Source of the DNA: Gemmataceae bacterium
Lineage (GTDB): Bacteria > Planctomycetota > Planctomycetia > Gemmatales > Gemmataceae
Length of the DNA stretch: 64,000 nucleotides
Assembly (NCBI GenBank): GCA_901538445.1
Contig: LR594584.1
Location: forward strand, 4,007,051-4,071,050
Reading direction: 5' to 3'
Below, in pieces: positions 32,977 to 42,030 of the stretch; the stretch's first letter is position 1, and every line of letters starts with the position of its first letter. The notes under the pieces were generated by a model. The model saw nothing but the letters and a program-made list of their open reading frames with translations, was not told the DNA's origin and did no database searches. Position numbers and translations under genes: made by a program.

Positions 32977-35919
32977 ATGCTCCGGATCTCCCTCGCCGCA
33001 CTTCTTGCACTCCCCGCTCTCGTTTCCGCTGCGCCTCCCGACTTCGACAGGGACGTCGCCCCGATTCTTGCGGCGCGGTGCATCGACTGCCACTCGGGGC
33101 CGAAGCCGAAGGGCAAGTACGACGTGTCGCGCAAGGCGAACGTGGACGCGACCGAGTTGTGGCGGCGCGTCGAAGCCGGGGAGATGCCGCCGAAGAAGCC
33201 GCTGCCCGAGGCCGAGGCGAAAGTGCTGAAGGCGTGGGTGGACGCCGGGGCGAAGTGGGGCACCGACCCGATCGACCCGTTCCGCATCACCACCGCGTTC
33301 CGGGCCGGGTACGACTGGTGGTCGCTGCAACCCGTGAAGCGCCCCGCGGTCCCGGACATCGCGAATCCGAAGCAGGAAGTCCCCAACGCGATCGATGCGT
33401 TCGTGCTGGCGAAGCTCCGCGACAAGGGGTTGTCACCGTCACCGCCTGCCGACCACCGCACACTGATTCGCCGCGTGACCTTCGACCTCACGGGTCTGCC
33501 GCCCACGCCGGAGGAAGTGGAGGCGTTCGTCAAGAACGACGCGCCGGACGCATACGAGAAGCTCGTCGATCGCCTGCTCACGTCGCCGCACTACGGCGAG
33601 CGCTGGGCGCGGCACTGGCTCGACGTGGTGCGGTACGGCGAGACCGACGGGTTCGAGCGGAACAAGCCGCGGCCGAACGCCTGGCACTACCGCGACTGGG
33701 TGATCCGCGCCCTCAACGCCGACCTGCCCTACGACGAGTTCGTGCGGCTCCAACTCGCGGGCGACGTGCTGAAACCGAACGACGCCGACGCGGTGAAGGC
33801 CACCGGGTTCCTCGTCGCGGGGGTTCACAACACGGTGCTCGGCAACGAGCAGATGCGGCTCATCGCGAGGCAGGACGAACTCGAAGACATCGTCGGCGCG
33901 GTCGGGCAAACGTTCCTCGGCCTGACGGTGAACTGCGCCCGCTGCCACGACCACAAGTTCGACCCGATCTCGCAGACCGACTTCTACCGGCTCGCGGCGG
34001 CGCTCGGCGGCGTCGGCTTCGGCGAGCGCGCCATCCCGAACGCGAGAGCGACGCAGGAACTCGCCGCACTCGCCAAGCAACTCGACGCGCTGAAGGCGGA
34101 ACTCGCGGGGTTGGAAGAGCCCGTGCGTGCGGCGATCCTCAAAGACAAGGGGATGACGAAGCCGGGTGCGGCGGTGCCGGCCCCGGTCGCCGCGTGGGAC
34201 TTCCGCAAGTCGGCCGATGATCTCGTCGGCAAGCTCAACGCGAAGGCCGAAGGCGGCACGAAGCTCACCCTCGACGGTGCGGTGCTCGACGGCAAGAAGG
34301 GATTCCTCCGCACGCCGCCGATTCCCTTCGAGCTGAAGGCGAAGACGCTCGAAGCGTGGGTGCGGCTCGACAACCTCACGCAGCGCGGCGGCGGCGTCAT
34401 CACGATCCAGTCGCCAGACGGCGTAGTGTTCGATTCGATCGTGTTCGGCGAGCGCGAGCCGGGTCAGTGGATGGCCGGCAGCGACCAGTTCGTGCGGACC
34501 AACTCGTTTAGCGGCACGCTGGAGCAGGACGCGACGAAGGAACCGGTTCACTTCGCGATCGTGTACGGCACCGACGGCTCGATCACCGGCTACCGCAACG
34601 GCAAGCTGTACGGCAAGGGCTACGCTTCGCGCGGCCTCCAGACGTTCGCACCCGGCAAGGCCGTGATCCTGTTCGGGTGCCGCCACGAACCGCTCGGCGG
34701 GAACAAGATGCTCGCCGGAACGGTCAGCGTCGCGCGCGTCTATGACAGCGCGTTGTCACCGGAACAGGTCGCCGCGTCGTTCGCCGGCGGTGCGGGGTTC
34801 GTCACCGAGGCCGAGATCGACGCCAAGCTGACCGCCGAGCAGAAAGCGACCCGTGCCGACCTTCGCAAGCGCTCGGCACAGCTCACCGCAGAACTCGACC
34901 AACTGCGGCAGCGGGCCGCGACCGAAAAGACCTACGCGAACGTGCCCGAGACGCCGGCAGTCACGCGGTTGCTGGTCCGTGGTGACATCGCCCAACCCGG
35001 CGAGGTGGTCGCGCCGTCGGCGCTCGCCGCGGTGAGCGGTCCCAAGGCCGATTTCGGCCTCGCACCCAACGCCACCGATGCCGACCGCCGAAGCAAGCTC
35101 GCCGAGTGGGTGACGGCCGCGAACAACCCGCTGTTCGCCCGTGTCATCGTGAACCGCGTGTGGCACTACCACTTCGGCAGCGGGTTGGTCGAGACGCCGA
35201 GCGACTTCGGCTTCAACGGCGGCCGCCCGAGCCACCCGGAACTGCTCGACTGGCTCGCCGCGGAACTCGTCACCCGCAAGTTCAGCCTGAAGGCGATTCA
35301 CCGGCTCATCGTTACGTCGGCGACCTATCGCCAGGCCTCGGCCCCGCGAAAGACCGAACTCGCGGCCGACGCTGAGAATCGCTTGCTGTGGCGGTTCCGC
35401 CCGCACCGGCTGGAGGGCGAGGCGGTTCGCGACGCGATGCTCTCGGTGTCGGGCCTGCTGAACCCGGAAGTCGGGGGCAAGGGGTTCAGCGACTACAAGA
35501 CGCGGGACTTCAACGGCACCGCGTACTTCGACCCGATCGACCCAGTCGGGCCGGAGTTCCACCGACGCAGCGTGTACCGCTTCACGCCGCGGGGCGCGAA
35601 CCAGGGGTTGCTCGACGCCTTCGACTGCCCCGACCCGGCGGCCGCGGCCCCGCGGCGTGCGGTCACCACCACCCCGCTCCAAGCCCTCTCGCTGTGGAAC
35701 AACGGCTTCGCGCTGCGAACCGCCGACGCCTTCGCTACCCGAGTCTCGAAGGACGCCGATACCCTCCACAAGCAGGTGTTGCGTGCGTGGCAGTTGGCGT
35801 ACCAGCGAGCGCCAACCCCCGATGAAGCGAAGTTCGCCATCAAGCTCGCGACCGACCACGGCCTCAAGGCGCTGTGCCGCGCGCTGTTCAACAGCAACGA
35901 GTTCGTCACCGTGGAGTGA
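32977..35919 (+). CDS. Planctomycete c-type cytochrome protein (DUF1549/DUF1553 with LamG-like insert)
   Basis: The 980-residue exported protein has a signal peptide (MLRISLAALLALPALVSA) and an N-terminal Planctomycete cytochrome C domain with heme motif CIDCH (35-39). DUF1549 follows (about residues 120-330, with TFDLTGLPPTPEE and the second CxxCH, CARCH). Next comes a concanavalin/LamG-like region (about 430-590) and DUF1553 (about 690-970, with NRVWHYHFG and HPELLDWLA). Such proteins are usually encoded beside a DUF1501 protein and are thought to act in polysaccharide or sulfated-substrate breakdown in planctomycetes. Here the DUF1501 gene lies 1 kb downstream. The ATG at 32977 is chosen for the signal peptide. 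Confidence 0.93.
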   Translation: MLRISLAALLALPALVSAAPPDFDRDVAPILAARCIDCHSGPKPKGKYDVSRKANVDATELWRRVEAGEMPPKKPLPEAEAKVLKAWVDAGAKWGTDPIDPFRITTAFRAGYDWWSLQPVKRPAVPDIANPKQEVPNAIDAFVLAKLRDKGLSPSPPADHRTLIRRVTFDLTGLPPTPEEVEAFVKNDAPDAYEKLVDRLLTSPHYGERWARHWLDVVRYGETDGFERNKPRPNAWHYRDWVIRALNADLPYDEFVRLQLAGDVLKPNDADAVKATGFLVAGVHNTVLGNEQMRLIARQDELEDIVGAVGQTFLGLTVNCARCHDHKFDPISQTDFYRLAAALGGVGFGERAIPNARATQELAALAKQLDALKAELAGLEEPVRAAILKDKGMTKPGAAVPAPVAAWDFRKSADDLVGKLNAKAEGGTKLTLDGAVLDGKKGFLRTPPIPFELKAKTLEAWVRLDNLTQRGGGVITIQSPDGVVFDSIVFGEREPGQWMAGSDQFVRTNSFSGTLEQDATKEPVHFAIVYGTDGSITGYRNGKLYGKGYASRGLQTFAPGKAVILFGCRHEPLGGNKMLAGTVSVARVYDSALSPEQVAASFAGGAGFVTEAEIDAKLTAEQKATRADLRKRSAQLTAELDQLRQRAATEKTYANVPETPAVTRLLVRGDIAQPGEVVAPSALAAVSGPKADFGLAPNATDADRRSKLAEWVTAANNPLFARVIVNRVWHYHFGSGLVETPSDFGFNGGRPSHPELLDWLAAELVTRKFSLKAIHRLIVTSATYRQASAPRKTELAADAENRLLWRFRPHRLEGEAVRDAMLSVSGLLNPEVGGKGFSDYKTRDFNGTAYFDPIDPVGPEFHRRSVYRFTPRGANQGLLDAFDCPDPAAAAPRRAVTTTPLQALSLWNNGFALRTADAFATRVSKDADTLHKQVLRAWQLAYQRAPTPDEAKFAIKLATDHGLKALCRALFNSNEFVTVE

Positions 35920-35968
35920 CACCGGCCCGTATTGACCGCGACGCGAAGTCTTCGGAGCGGAGCGACCC

Positions 35969-36616
35969 ATGACCGAAGCGGAATGGCTGAAGTGCAACGA
36001 TCCGGGGATGCTGGCGTACAGCAGAGTTGAGTCCGAAAGGAAATGGCGATTGGTTGTGTGCGCCTGTTGCCGCCGAGTGTGGCATTTGCTGGAAGACGAG
36101 CGAAGCCGACGTGCGCTCGAAACTTCGGAAGCTGTCGCTGATGACAAGTTCGGCGTGCCTCCTCTGACACCAATTATTGAGGCGGCCGAGAAAGCGTGGT
36201 ATGAGATCAGCCGGAATTACGAAGACGGCGCCGAGAGGGCAGCAGCGGCAGCGGCGTTTTATGCCTCGAAGATGACTCTCTACATGGGCGACATCGCCAA
36301 CGGGATGAGGGCTGTCACGGAAGTCTTCCCAAGTGATCGTCTGAAAGCCGAGCAGCAGGTGCAGGTAGAGATCATCCGCGACATCTTCGGCAACCCGTTC
36401 CGGCCGGTGACGGTCGATCCCGCGTGGCGGACGTCCACGGTGCTCGCGCTGGCGCGGGGCATCTACGACGAACGGGCGTTCGACCGCATGCCGATCCTTG
36501 CCGATGCACTGCAAGATGCCGGGTGCGACAGCGAAGACATTCTGACGCACTGCCGCGGGCCGGGGCCACATGTCCGCGGGTGTTGGGTCGTCGATCTCGT
36601 GCTGGGCAAGGAATGA
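35969..36616 (+). CDS. Gemmata-type paralogue family protein, function unknown (copy 2)
   Basis: The 215-residue soluble protein starts MTEAEWLKCNDPGMLAYSRV and carries LVVCACCRRVWHLL with the full CACCRR motif. The C-terminal block is FGNPFRPVTVDPAWRTST, ALARGIYDERAFDRMPILAD, then ALQDAGCDSEDILTHCRGPG and HVRGCWVVDLVLGK. This block closely parallels the gene at 8284. GC content is visibly lower than in both neighbours. It separates a cytochrome gene from its DUF1501 partner, which suggests later insertion. No function is known to me; the Cys pairs could bind metal. Confidence 0.85.
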   Translation: MTEAEWLKCNDPGMLAYSRVESERKWRLVVCACCRRVWHLLEDERSRRALETSEAVADDKFGVPPLTPIIEAAEKAWYEISRNYEDGAERAAAAAAFYASKMTLYMGDIANGMRAVTEVFPSDRLKAEQQVQVEIIRDIFGNPFRPVTVDPAWRTSTVLALARGIYDERAFDRMPILADALQDAGCDSEDILTHCRGPGPHVRGCWVVDLVLGKE

Positions 36617-36624
36617 TCCCGGTG

Positions 36625-36819
36625 TTTCACCCCGAAGGGGTGGGACAACCTAGCCCGGGGCAACGCCCCGGGTACGTTCAGAATGAGTAATGCACCCTGA
36701 AAGGGTGCGACACCGTCCGACTCTCCATGTTGTCGCACCCTTTCAGGGTGCCGGGTCTTCTCGATTCACGCCCCGGGGCGTTGCCCCGGGCTAGGTTGTC
36801 CCACCCCTTCGGGGTGAAA
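36625..36819. repeat. 195-bp composite palindrome
   Basis: The outer arms are a perfect 48-bp inverted repeat (36625-36672 against 36772-36819). Nested inside is a second perfect 21-bp inverted repeat (36692-36712 against 36731-36751). Each arm also contains shorter self-complementary pieces (CACCCCGAAGGGGTG and CCCGGGGC...GCCCCGGG). It fills the gap between the paralogue gene and the DUF1501 gene. Confidence 0.95.
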
Positions 36820-36881
36820 CCCGGCGAACCGCTGGGGACGGAATGGGCTCACGGTTGAAATCGCTCGTAAACAGGTGCCCC

Positions 36882-38288
36882 ATGGGTCCGCTCAATCGTC
36901 GCGAGTTCTTCAACTGGTCCGCACAGGGGCTCGCGGCCACGGCGTCGGTCGCGCTGCTGGTGCGGGACGGCGTCGTGACCGCGAACCCTGGTCCCGCGGC
37001 GAAGGCGAAGCGGGCCGTGCAGGTCTCGCTCGTCGGCGGGATGAGCCACATCGACAGCTTCGACCACAAGCCCGAACTCGCCAAGCGGCATGGCCAGCCG
37101 CTCGGGTCCGACAGCAAGCCCGACGTGTTCTTCGGGCAGGTCGGGCTGCTCCGGAAACCCGACTGGGAGTTCAAGCAGCGCGGCAAGTCCGGCCTGTGGG
37201 TGTCGGAGCTGTTCCCGCACGTCGCGGGCGTCGCCGACGAACTCACCGTCATCCGGTCGATGACCGCCGACAGCGCGAACCACACCCCGGCGCTGTTCGT
37301 GCAGAACAGCGGGTTCCAGTTCAACGGTTACCCGGCGCTCGGCTCGTGGCTCAGCTACGGCCTCGGCAGCGTCGCCGACGACCTCCCGGCGTTCGTCGTG
37401 CTGCCCGACGGCCGCGGCGACGCCAACGGGGCCGCGTCGAACTGGTCGAGCGGGTTCCTCCCGGCCCAGCACCAGGGGGTCGTGTTCCGCGGCGGCGACT
37501 CGCACGTCCGCGACCTGTTCCCCGAATCGCCGATCACGCCCGGCGAGGAGCGGGACTCACGCGATTTCCTGGCGAAGCTCAACGCCGCCCACCTCGAACG
37601 CAGCGGCCACGAGGCCGACCTCGCGGCGCGCATCAAGAGCTACGAACTCGCCGCCAAGATGCAACTCGCGGTGCCGGCCGTCGCCGACCTGTCGAAGGAG
37701 ACGGCGAAGACGAAAGCGATGTATGGCATCGACGACCCAGCCACGGCCGATTGCGGGAAGCGGTGCCTGCTCGCACGCCGGCTGCTCGAAAAGGGCGTGC
37801 GGTTCGTGCAGATCTACAGCGGCGGCCCGATCGCCGGCTCGCCGCGGACGAGCTGGGACGCCCACGAGAACGTGAAGGAGAACCACGGGGCCGAGGCCGC
37901 CCGCATCGACAAGCCGGTCGCCGCACTCGTCGCGGACCTAAGGCAGCGTGGCATGCTCGACGACACACTGGTGATCTTCACCACCGAGTTCGGCCGCACG
38001 CCGTTCACGCAGTCGGCCGGCAACGTGGTCGGCACGGGCCGCGACCACAACAAGTACGGCTTCTCGTGCTGGCTCGCCGGTGCGGGGCTGAAGCCCGGCA
38101 CCGCGTTCGGCGAGACCGACGAGATCGGCTGGAAGGCCGCCGAGCACCCGGTCCCGTGGCACGACTTCCACGCCACCGTGCTGCACCTGCTCGGCATCGA
38201 CCACGAGAAGCTGACGTACTACCACAACGGCATCAAGCGCCGCCTCACGAACGTCCACGGCGAAGTCGTGAAGGGCGTGCTGGCCTGA
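36882..38288 (+). CDS. DUF1501 protein with Tat-type signal
   Basis: The 468-residue product begins MGPLNRREFFNWSAQGLAAT, a twin-arginine-like signal followed by a hydrophobic stretch. The DUF1501 domain has the opening GGMSHIDSFDHKPEL, the central SWDAHENVKENH and the TEFGRTPF block, an arrangement related to the sulfatase/alkaline phosphatase superfamily. Enzymatic activity is unproven. The start at 36882 places the signal at the N-terminus; an ATG at 36843 with a strong GGGGACGGA site is a real alternative. Its usual partner, a DUF1549/DUF1553 cytochrome, lies upstream at 32977. Confidence 0.9.
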   Translation: MGPLNRREFFNWSAQGLAATASVALLVRDGVVTANPGPAAKAKRAVQVSLVGGMSHIDSFDHKPELAKRHGQPLGSDSKPDVFFGQVGLLRKPDWEFKQRGKSGLWVSELFPHVAGVADELTVIRSMTADSANHTPALFVQNSGFQFNGYPALGSWLSYGLGSVADDLPAFVVLPDGRGDANGAASNWSSGFLPAQHQGVVFRGGDSHVRDLFPESPITPGEERDSRDFLAKLNAAHLERSGHEADLAARIKSYELAAKMQLAVPAVADLSKETAKTKAMYGIDDPATADCGKRCLLARRLLEKGVRFVQIYSGGPIAGSPRTSWDAHENVKENHGAEAARIDKPVAALVADLRQRGMLDDTLVIFTTEFGRTPFTQSAGNVVGTGRDHNKYGFSCWLAGAGLKPGTAFGETDEIGWKAAEHPVPWHDFHATVLHLLGIDHEKLTYYHNGIKRRLTNVHGEVVKGVLA

Positions 38289-38302
38289 CGAAGAGGAAGA
38301 GA

Positions 38303-38414
38303 GTTGATCCACAGATTACGCACATGGACACAGATTTTCAGACAGAGGACACGAACTTCGGTTTCTGATGTCTGGGTCTTTAATCTGTGTCCATCTGCGT
38401 AATCTGCGGATCAA
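38303..38414. repeat. Dispersed inverted repeat, family C
   Basis: Arms (38303-38334 and 38384-38414) match with two or three mismatches. They carry the phrase GATCCACAGATTACGC on the left and its complement on the right. The same phrase and layout occur at 41068. It lies between convergent genes. Its low GC contrasts with the flanks. Confidence 0.88.
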
Positions 38415-38427
38415 ACTCTTCCTGCAT

Positions 38428-39888
38428 TCACCCGAGCGGGTAAGTCGGCCGCTTGATGCGAGTGTAGGTGAAGCGGGCCGGGTTGATTGCCGTGAGGCCG
38501 GGCGTGTCCACGGGGATGATCTCGCCCGCGATCGGCCCGTAAGCGGCTCGGTACGCGACGGCCGCTTTGACCACGATCGTGTGCGCCGCACTCGGATCGA
38601 CGCCGAGACTCGTGAGCTGGCCGAGGCTGAACGGCGGGGTGCGGAGCGAGTTCAGCACCAGCACGTTGCCGTCGTGCAGGTCGATCACCGCCGTGTGGCC
38701 CTGGTCGTTCGCACGGCGGCCGCCGTGCCGCGGCTCCACCTCGACCCACTTCCCGTCGTGCAGCGACCGCACCGAGCCCTTCACCGCTACGGGCTCGCCG
38801 TGGAGCCGGTCCACCGCCCCGCCCACGAGCCCCTCGAACGCGCCGCCGATGCCGGCCTGCTTCGCCGCGGCGACCGCGGCGGGTGCGTGAAGCACCACGA
38901 CGAACCGCTTCGCGTGCTGGGCGAGTAGCTCTGCGAGCAACACGGTGCCGTCGCCGGCCGAGCCGCCGCCGATGTTGTCACCCAGGTCGATTAGTAGCAC
39001 CGGGGTGTTGGTCGAGGCGATCGCTTGCGTCACCGCGGCCGCCGGGTCGGGCGACGGCACGTTGAGTTGCTCGCGCACGGCCCACATCGCTGCCGCGAGA
39101 TCGTCGGCCACCGCCTGCGCCTGCTCGCGCTTCCCGTCGCCGACGGCGATGACGGTCGCGCCTGCGTCGGGCACGTCGGCGTAGGGGAACCCAGCCATCA
39201 TGCTCACCGACAGTACCCCCGCCCGCTTCTCGGCGTCGCGCGCTTTCGCCATCAACTCCGACATCGGGGGGCGTGACGTGTCCTGCCCGAGCAGGTTGAT
39301 AAAGAGCGGCAGTGCCGCAACCACGGTTAAGGGGGCGATCTCCTTCTTCACCGCCCGCGTCAGCAACTCCGCCGCGACGAGCCCCCGCTGCCGCTGATCG
39401 ACGTGCGGGTACGTCTGGTAGCCGACGACGATGTCCGCATACTTCGCGAGGTCCGGGCACACGTTGGCGTGGTAGTCGAGCGTCACCGCGAGCGGCTTGC
39501 CGGGGCCGGCCGCCCCGCGGAGCCGCCGGACGATCTCGGTGTCGGCCGCGGGGTACTTCGGCGTCACCATCGCGCCGTGGAGCGCGACCAGTACGCCGTC
39601 GGCCTTCGCGATACGGACGCCGGTGGTGAGCGCGTCGCAGAAGTGCTCGAAGAACTCGTCGGTCACCGGGCCGCTCGGCGTCGCCCACGCCATCCCGAGC
39701 GGCACCGCCTCGAACCCGAACTTCCCCGCCGCCCCGATGAACCCGCCGACCTCGTGGTGCGCGTCCTTCCAGGTCGGCACCATCGCGCTGCCGTAGGTCA
39801 GGCTCCCTTCGAGGAACCGCTCGCGGTCCGCCGGGAGGGGGGCGAACGTGTTCGACTCGTGCATGAAGCCGCCGATCGCGATCCGCAT
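38428..39888 (-). CDS. M81 family metallopeptidase (MlrC/microcystinase C-like)
   Basis: The 486-residue product starts MRIAIGGFMHESNTFAP, the conserved N-terminus of the MlrC family with a His that takes part in zinc binding. Further typical segments are LHGAMVTP, TLDYHANVC and GYQTYPHVDQ in the N-terminal domain, and a C-terminal MlrC domain with DLGDNIGGGSAGDGT. Family members hydrolyse linear peptides; MlrC acts on microcystin and nodularin fragments, but most homologues have unknown substrates. There is no signal peptide. The ATG at 39888 is set by the family start. It is transcribed alone, divergent from asd. Confidence 0.93.
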   Translation of the reverse strand: MRIAIGGFMHESNTFAPLPADRERFLEGSLTYGSAMVPTWKDAHHEVGGFIGAAGKFGFEAVPLGMAWATPSGPVTDEFFEHFCDALTTGVRIAKADGVLVALHGAMVTPKYPAADTEIVRRLRGAAGPGKPLAVTLDYHANVCPDLAKYADIVVGYQTYPHVDQRQRGLVAAELLTRAVKKEIAPLTVVAALPLFINLLGQDTSRPPMSELMAKARDAEKRAGVLSVSMMAGFPYADVPDAGATVIAVGDGKREQAQAVADDLAAAMWAVREQLNVPSPDPAAAVTQAIASTNTPVLLIDLGDNIGGGSAGDGTVLLAELLAQHAKRFVVVLHAPAAVAAAKQAGIGGAFEGLVGGAVDRLHGEPVAVKGSVRSLHDGKWVEVEPRHGGRRANDQGHTAVIDLHDGNVLVLNSLRTPPFSLGQLTSLGVDPSAAHTIVVKAAVAYRAAYGPIAGEIIPVDTPGLTAINPARFTYTRIKRPTYPLG

Positions 39889-40044
39889 GGTTCTTCGGGT
39901 GGTGAGTGTCGGTGGGAGTGGGGGGCCGGGTGCGGCACGGGGGACAAAGAAGTGATTATGCATTGGCGGCCCGCGGCAACGAGGATTCCGTATGATTTCC
40001 GGTGCGGGCAACCGGCCCGCGATTCACCCCTAGAGGTAGTTGCC

Positions 40045-41064
40045 GTGTCCGTGAACGTGGCGGTCGTTGGTGCGACGGGTGCTGTGGGCGATCTGATCCG
40101 AAAGGTGCTCGTGGAGCGCGCCTTCCCGGTCAAGACGATCAAGTTCCTGGCCTCGGAGAAAAGCGCCGGCAAAACCGTCGAGTTCGCGGGGAAACTGTAC
40201 ACGGTCGAGCCGATCCGGGCCGAGGCGTTCGCCGGGGTCCAGATCGTCCTGAGCAGCACCCCCAGCTCGGTGAGCAAGGAGTTCTCGCCCATCGCGGCCA
40301 AGGCCGGCGCGATCGTCATCGACAACTCCTCGGCGTGGCGCATGGACCCGGACTGCCCGCTCGTGGTGCCCGAGGTGAACGGCGACCAGCTCCACCACAT
40401 CAAGAAGGGGATCGTCGCCAACCCGAACTGCGTCGCGATCCCGCTGTGCGTAGCGCTCAAACCGCTCCACGACCTCGGCCGGGTGAAGCGAATCGTCGTC
40501 GCGACGTACCAGTCGTCGTCCGGCAAGGGCGCGACCGGGCTGACCGACTTCAACGCCCAGGTCGCGGCGTGGGGCGCGGGCAAGCCGGTCCCGGCCCCGA
40601 CGGCGCACAAGGCGCAGCTCGCCGGGAACGTCATCACCCTCGACTGGACCCTCGACCCGAACGGGTTCACCGAGGAGGAGAACAAGGTCGTCAACGAGAC
40701 GAAGAAGATCATGGGCGACCCCACCATCGGCGTGTGCCCGACGTGCGTGCGGGTGCCGGTGAAGGTCGCGCACTCCGAGGCCGTCACCGTCGAGTTCCAC
40801 AACCCGGTCTCGGTCGCCGACGCGAAGGCCGCGCTGGCGAAGGCCCCGGGCGTGGTGTTCATGGACGAGACGAAGGACGGCAAGTTCCCGCAGCCGCTCC
40901 ACGCCGAGGGCAGCGACCACACGTTCGTCGGCCGCGTCCGCCAGGACCCGAGCAACCCGAACGCCCTGTGCCTGTGGGTCGTGTCCGACAACCTCCGCAA
41001 GGGGGCCGCGACCAACGCCGTGCAGTGCGCCCAGGAACTCGTTCGCCGGGGCATCGTGAAGTAA
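40045..41064 (+). CDS. asd: Aspartate-semialdehyde dehydrogenase
   Basis: The 339-residue enzyme makes L-aspartate 4-semialdehyde from aspartyl phosphate with NADPH, on the route to lysine/diaminopimelate, threonine and methionine. It has the nucleotide-binding motif GATGAVG (9-15), the phosphate-binding NSSAWRM (94-100) and the active-site Cys129 in ANPNCVAIPL. The GTG at 40045 is chosen because GAGGT lies seven bases upstream; a second GTG follows two codons later. It is followed by a family C repeat and truA on the same strand. Sequence and length match the family throughout. Confidence 0.97.
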   Translation: MSVNVAVVGATGAVGDLIRKVLVERAFPVKTIKFLASEKSAGKTVEFAGKLYTVEPIRAEAFAGVQIVLSSTPSSVSKEFSPIAAKAGAIVIDNSSAWRMDPDCPLVVPEVNGDQLHHIKKGIVANPNCVAIPLCVALKPLHDLGRVKRIVVATYQSSSGKGATGLTDFNAQVAAWGAGKPVPAPTAHKAQLAGNVITLDWTLDPNGFTEEENKVVNETKKIMGDPTIGVCPTCVRVPVKVAHSEAVTVEFHNPVSVADAKAALAKAPGVVFMDETKDGKFPQPLHAEGSDHTFVGRVRQDPSNPNALCLWVVSDNLRKGAATNAVQCAQELVRRGIVK

Positions 41065-41067
41065 GAA

Positions 41068-41199
41068 GTTGATCCACAGATTACGCAGAAGACACAGATT
41101 GAAACACCAAGACGAGTACCAGCAGGCTTCGGGCTCGCTCCGGTGAGGGTGGGCTTCGTCTGTCTTTGAAATCTGTGTCCTCTGTGTAATCTGTGGATC
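41068..41199. repeat. Dispersed inverted repeat, family C
   Basis: Arms GATCCACAGATTACGCAGA (left, from 41071) and its near complement (41170-41199) have two mismatches over 30 bases. The loop is about 70 bases. It occupies nearly the whole gap between asd and truA. Confidence 0.88.
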
Positions 41200-41214
41200 G
41201 ATCTCTGCTCGCTT

Positions 41215-42030
41215 ATGAGGAACCTGAAGCTCACCATCCGCTACGACGGCACCGACTTCTTCGGCTGGCAGACGCAGCCGGGGAAGCGGACCGTGCAGGA
41301 GACGGTCGAGCGGGCGGTCGCCGAGATCACGCGCGAGGAGCGGCCGCGTTTGAACTGCAGCGGCCGCACCGACTCGGGCGTCCACGCGGTCGGGCAGGTC
41401 GCCAACGTCTACACCGCCTCGAAGCTCCCGTGCGAGGTGCTGCTCAAGGCGATCAACGCCAAGTTGCCCGCGGACGTCGGCGTCCGCGAGGTGGTCGAAG
41501 TTTCGCAGAGCTTCTGCGCGAACAAGGACGCCGTGCGGAAGATGTACCGGTACGTCGTGCAGGACGGCCGGCTGCAAGACCCGTTCATGCGGAATTACGC
41601 GTGGTTCGTGCGGCAGTCGCTCGACCCCGAGGCGATGCGGCGGGCCGGCGCGTGCCTCGTGGGCCGGCACGACTTCCGGTGCTTCGAAACCGAGTGGCCG
41701 AACCGCCTCACCAGCGTGCGGACCATCACCCACCTGGGTGTGAGCCGGTTCGGCGAGTTCATCTGGATCGACGTCGAGGCCGACGGGTTCCTGTACAACA
41801 TGGTCCGCGCGATCGCCGGGAGCCTCGTGCAGGTCGGCCGCGGGTTCTGGCCCGAGACGCAGATCGCCGACGTCCTGCACGCGATGGACCGCCGCCTCGC
41901 CGGCCCGACCGCCCCGGCCGAGGGGCTGTTCCTGATGCGCGTGACGTACCCGGGCGAACCGGGGCGTGTTTGTCCCTCTCCCCTTGCGGGAGAGGGTGCC
42001 GCGAGTCCGCGAGCGGCGGGTGAGGGGTGA
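41215..42030 (+). CDS. truA: tRNA pseudouridine(38-40) synthase TruA, tail encoded by a repeat
   Basis: The 271-residue enzyme isomerises uridine at positions 38-40 of the tRNA anticodon arm. The catalytic Asp53 lies in CSGRTDSGVHA, and GRHDFRCFE and FLYNMVRAIAGSLVQVGRG are the other family blocks. The natural domain ends near MRVTYPGEPG (about residue 251). The last 18 residues (PSPLAGEGAASPRAAGEG, 254-271) and the stop codon are read from the left arm of a family D palindromic repeat. This suggests that the repeat inserted at the 3' end and replaced the original terminus. The core is intact, so activity is likely kept. Confidence 0.96.
   Translation: MRNLKLTIRYDGTDFFGWQTQPGKRTVQETVERAVAEITREERPRLNCSGRTDSGVHAVGQVANVYTASKLPCEVLLKAINAKLPADVGVREVVEVSQSFCANKDAVRKMYRYVVQDGRLQDPFMRNYAWFVRQSLDPEAMRRAGACLVGRHDFRCFETEWPNRLTSVRTITHLGVSRFGEFIWIDVEADGFLYNMVRAIAGSLVQVGRGFWPETQIADVLHAMDRRLAGPTAPAEGLFLMRVTYPGEPGRVCPSPLAGEGAASPRAAGEG

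Noticed and set aside
39403-40044. N-terminal extension of Asd to 553 residues
   Set aside because: The extra part is antisense to the mlrC-like gene. The GTG at 40045 with its own ribosome binding site gives the normal Asd start.
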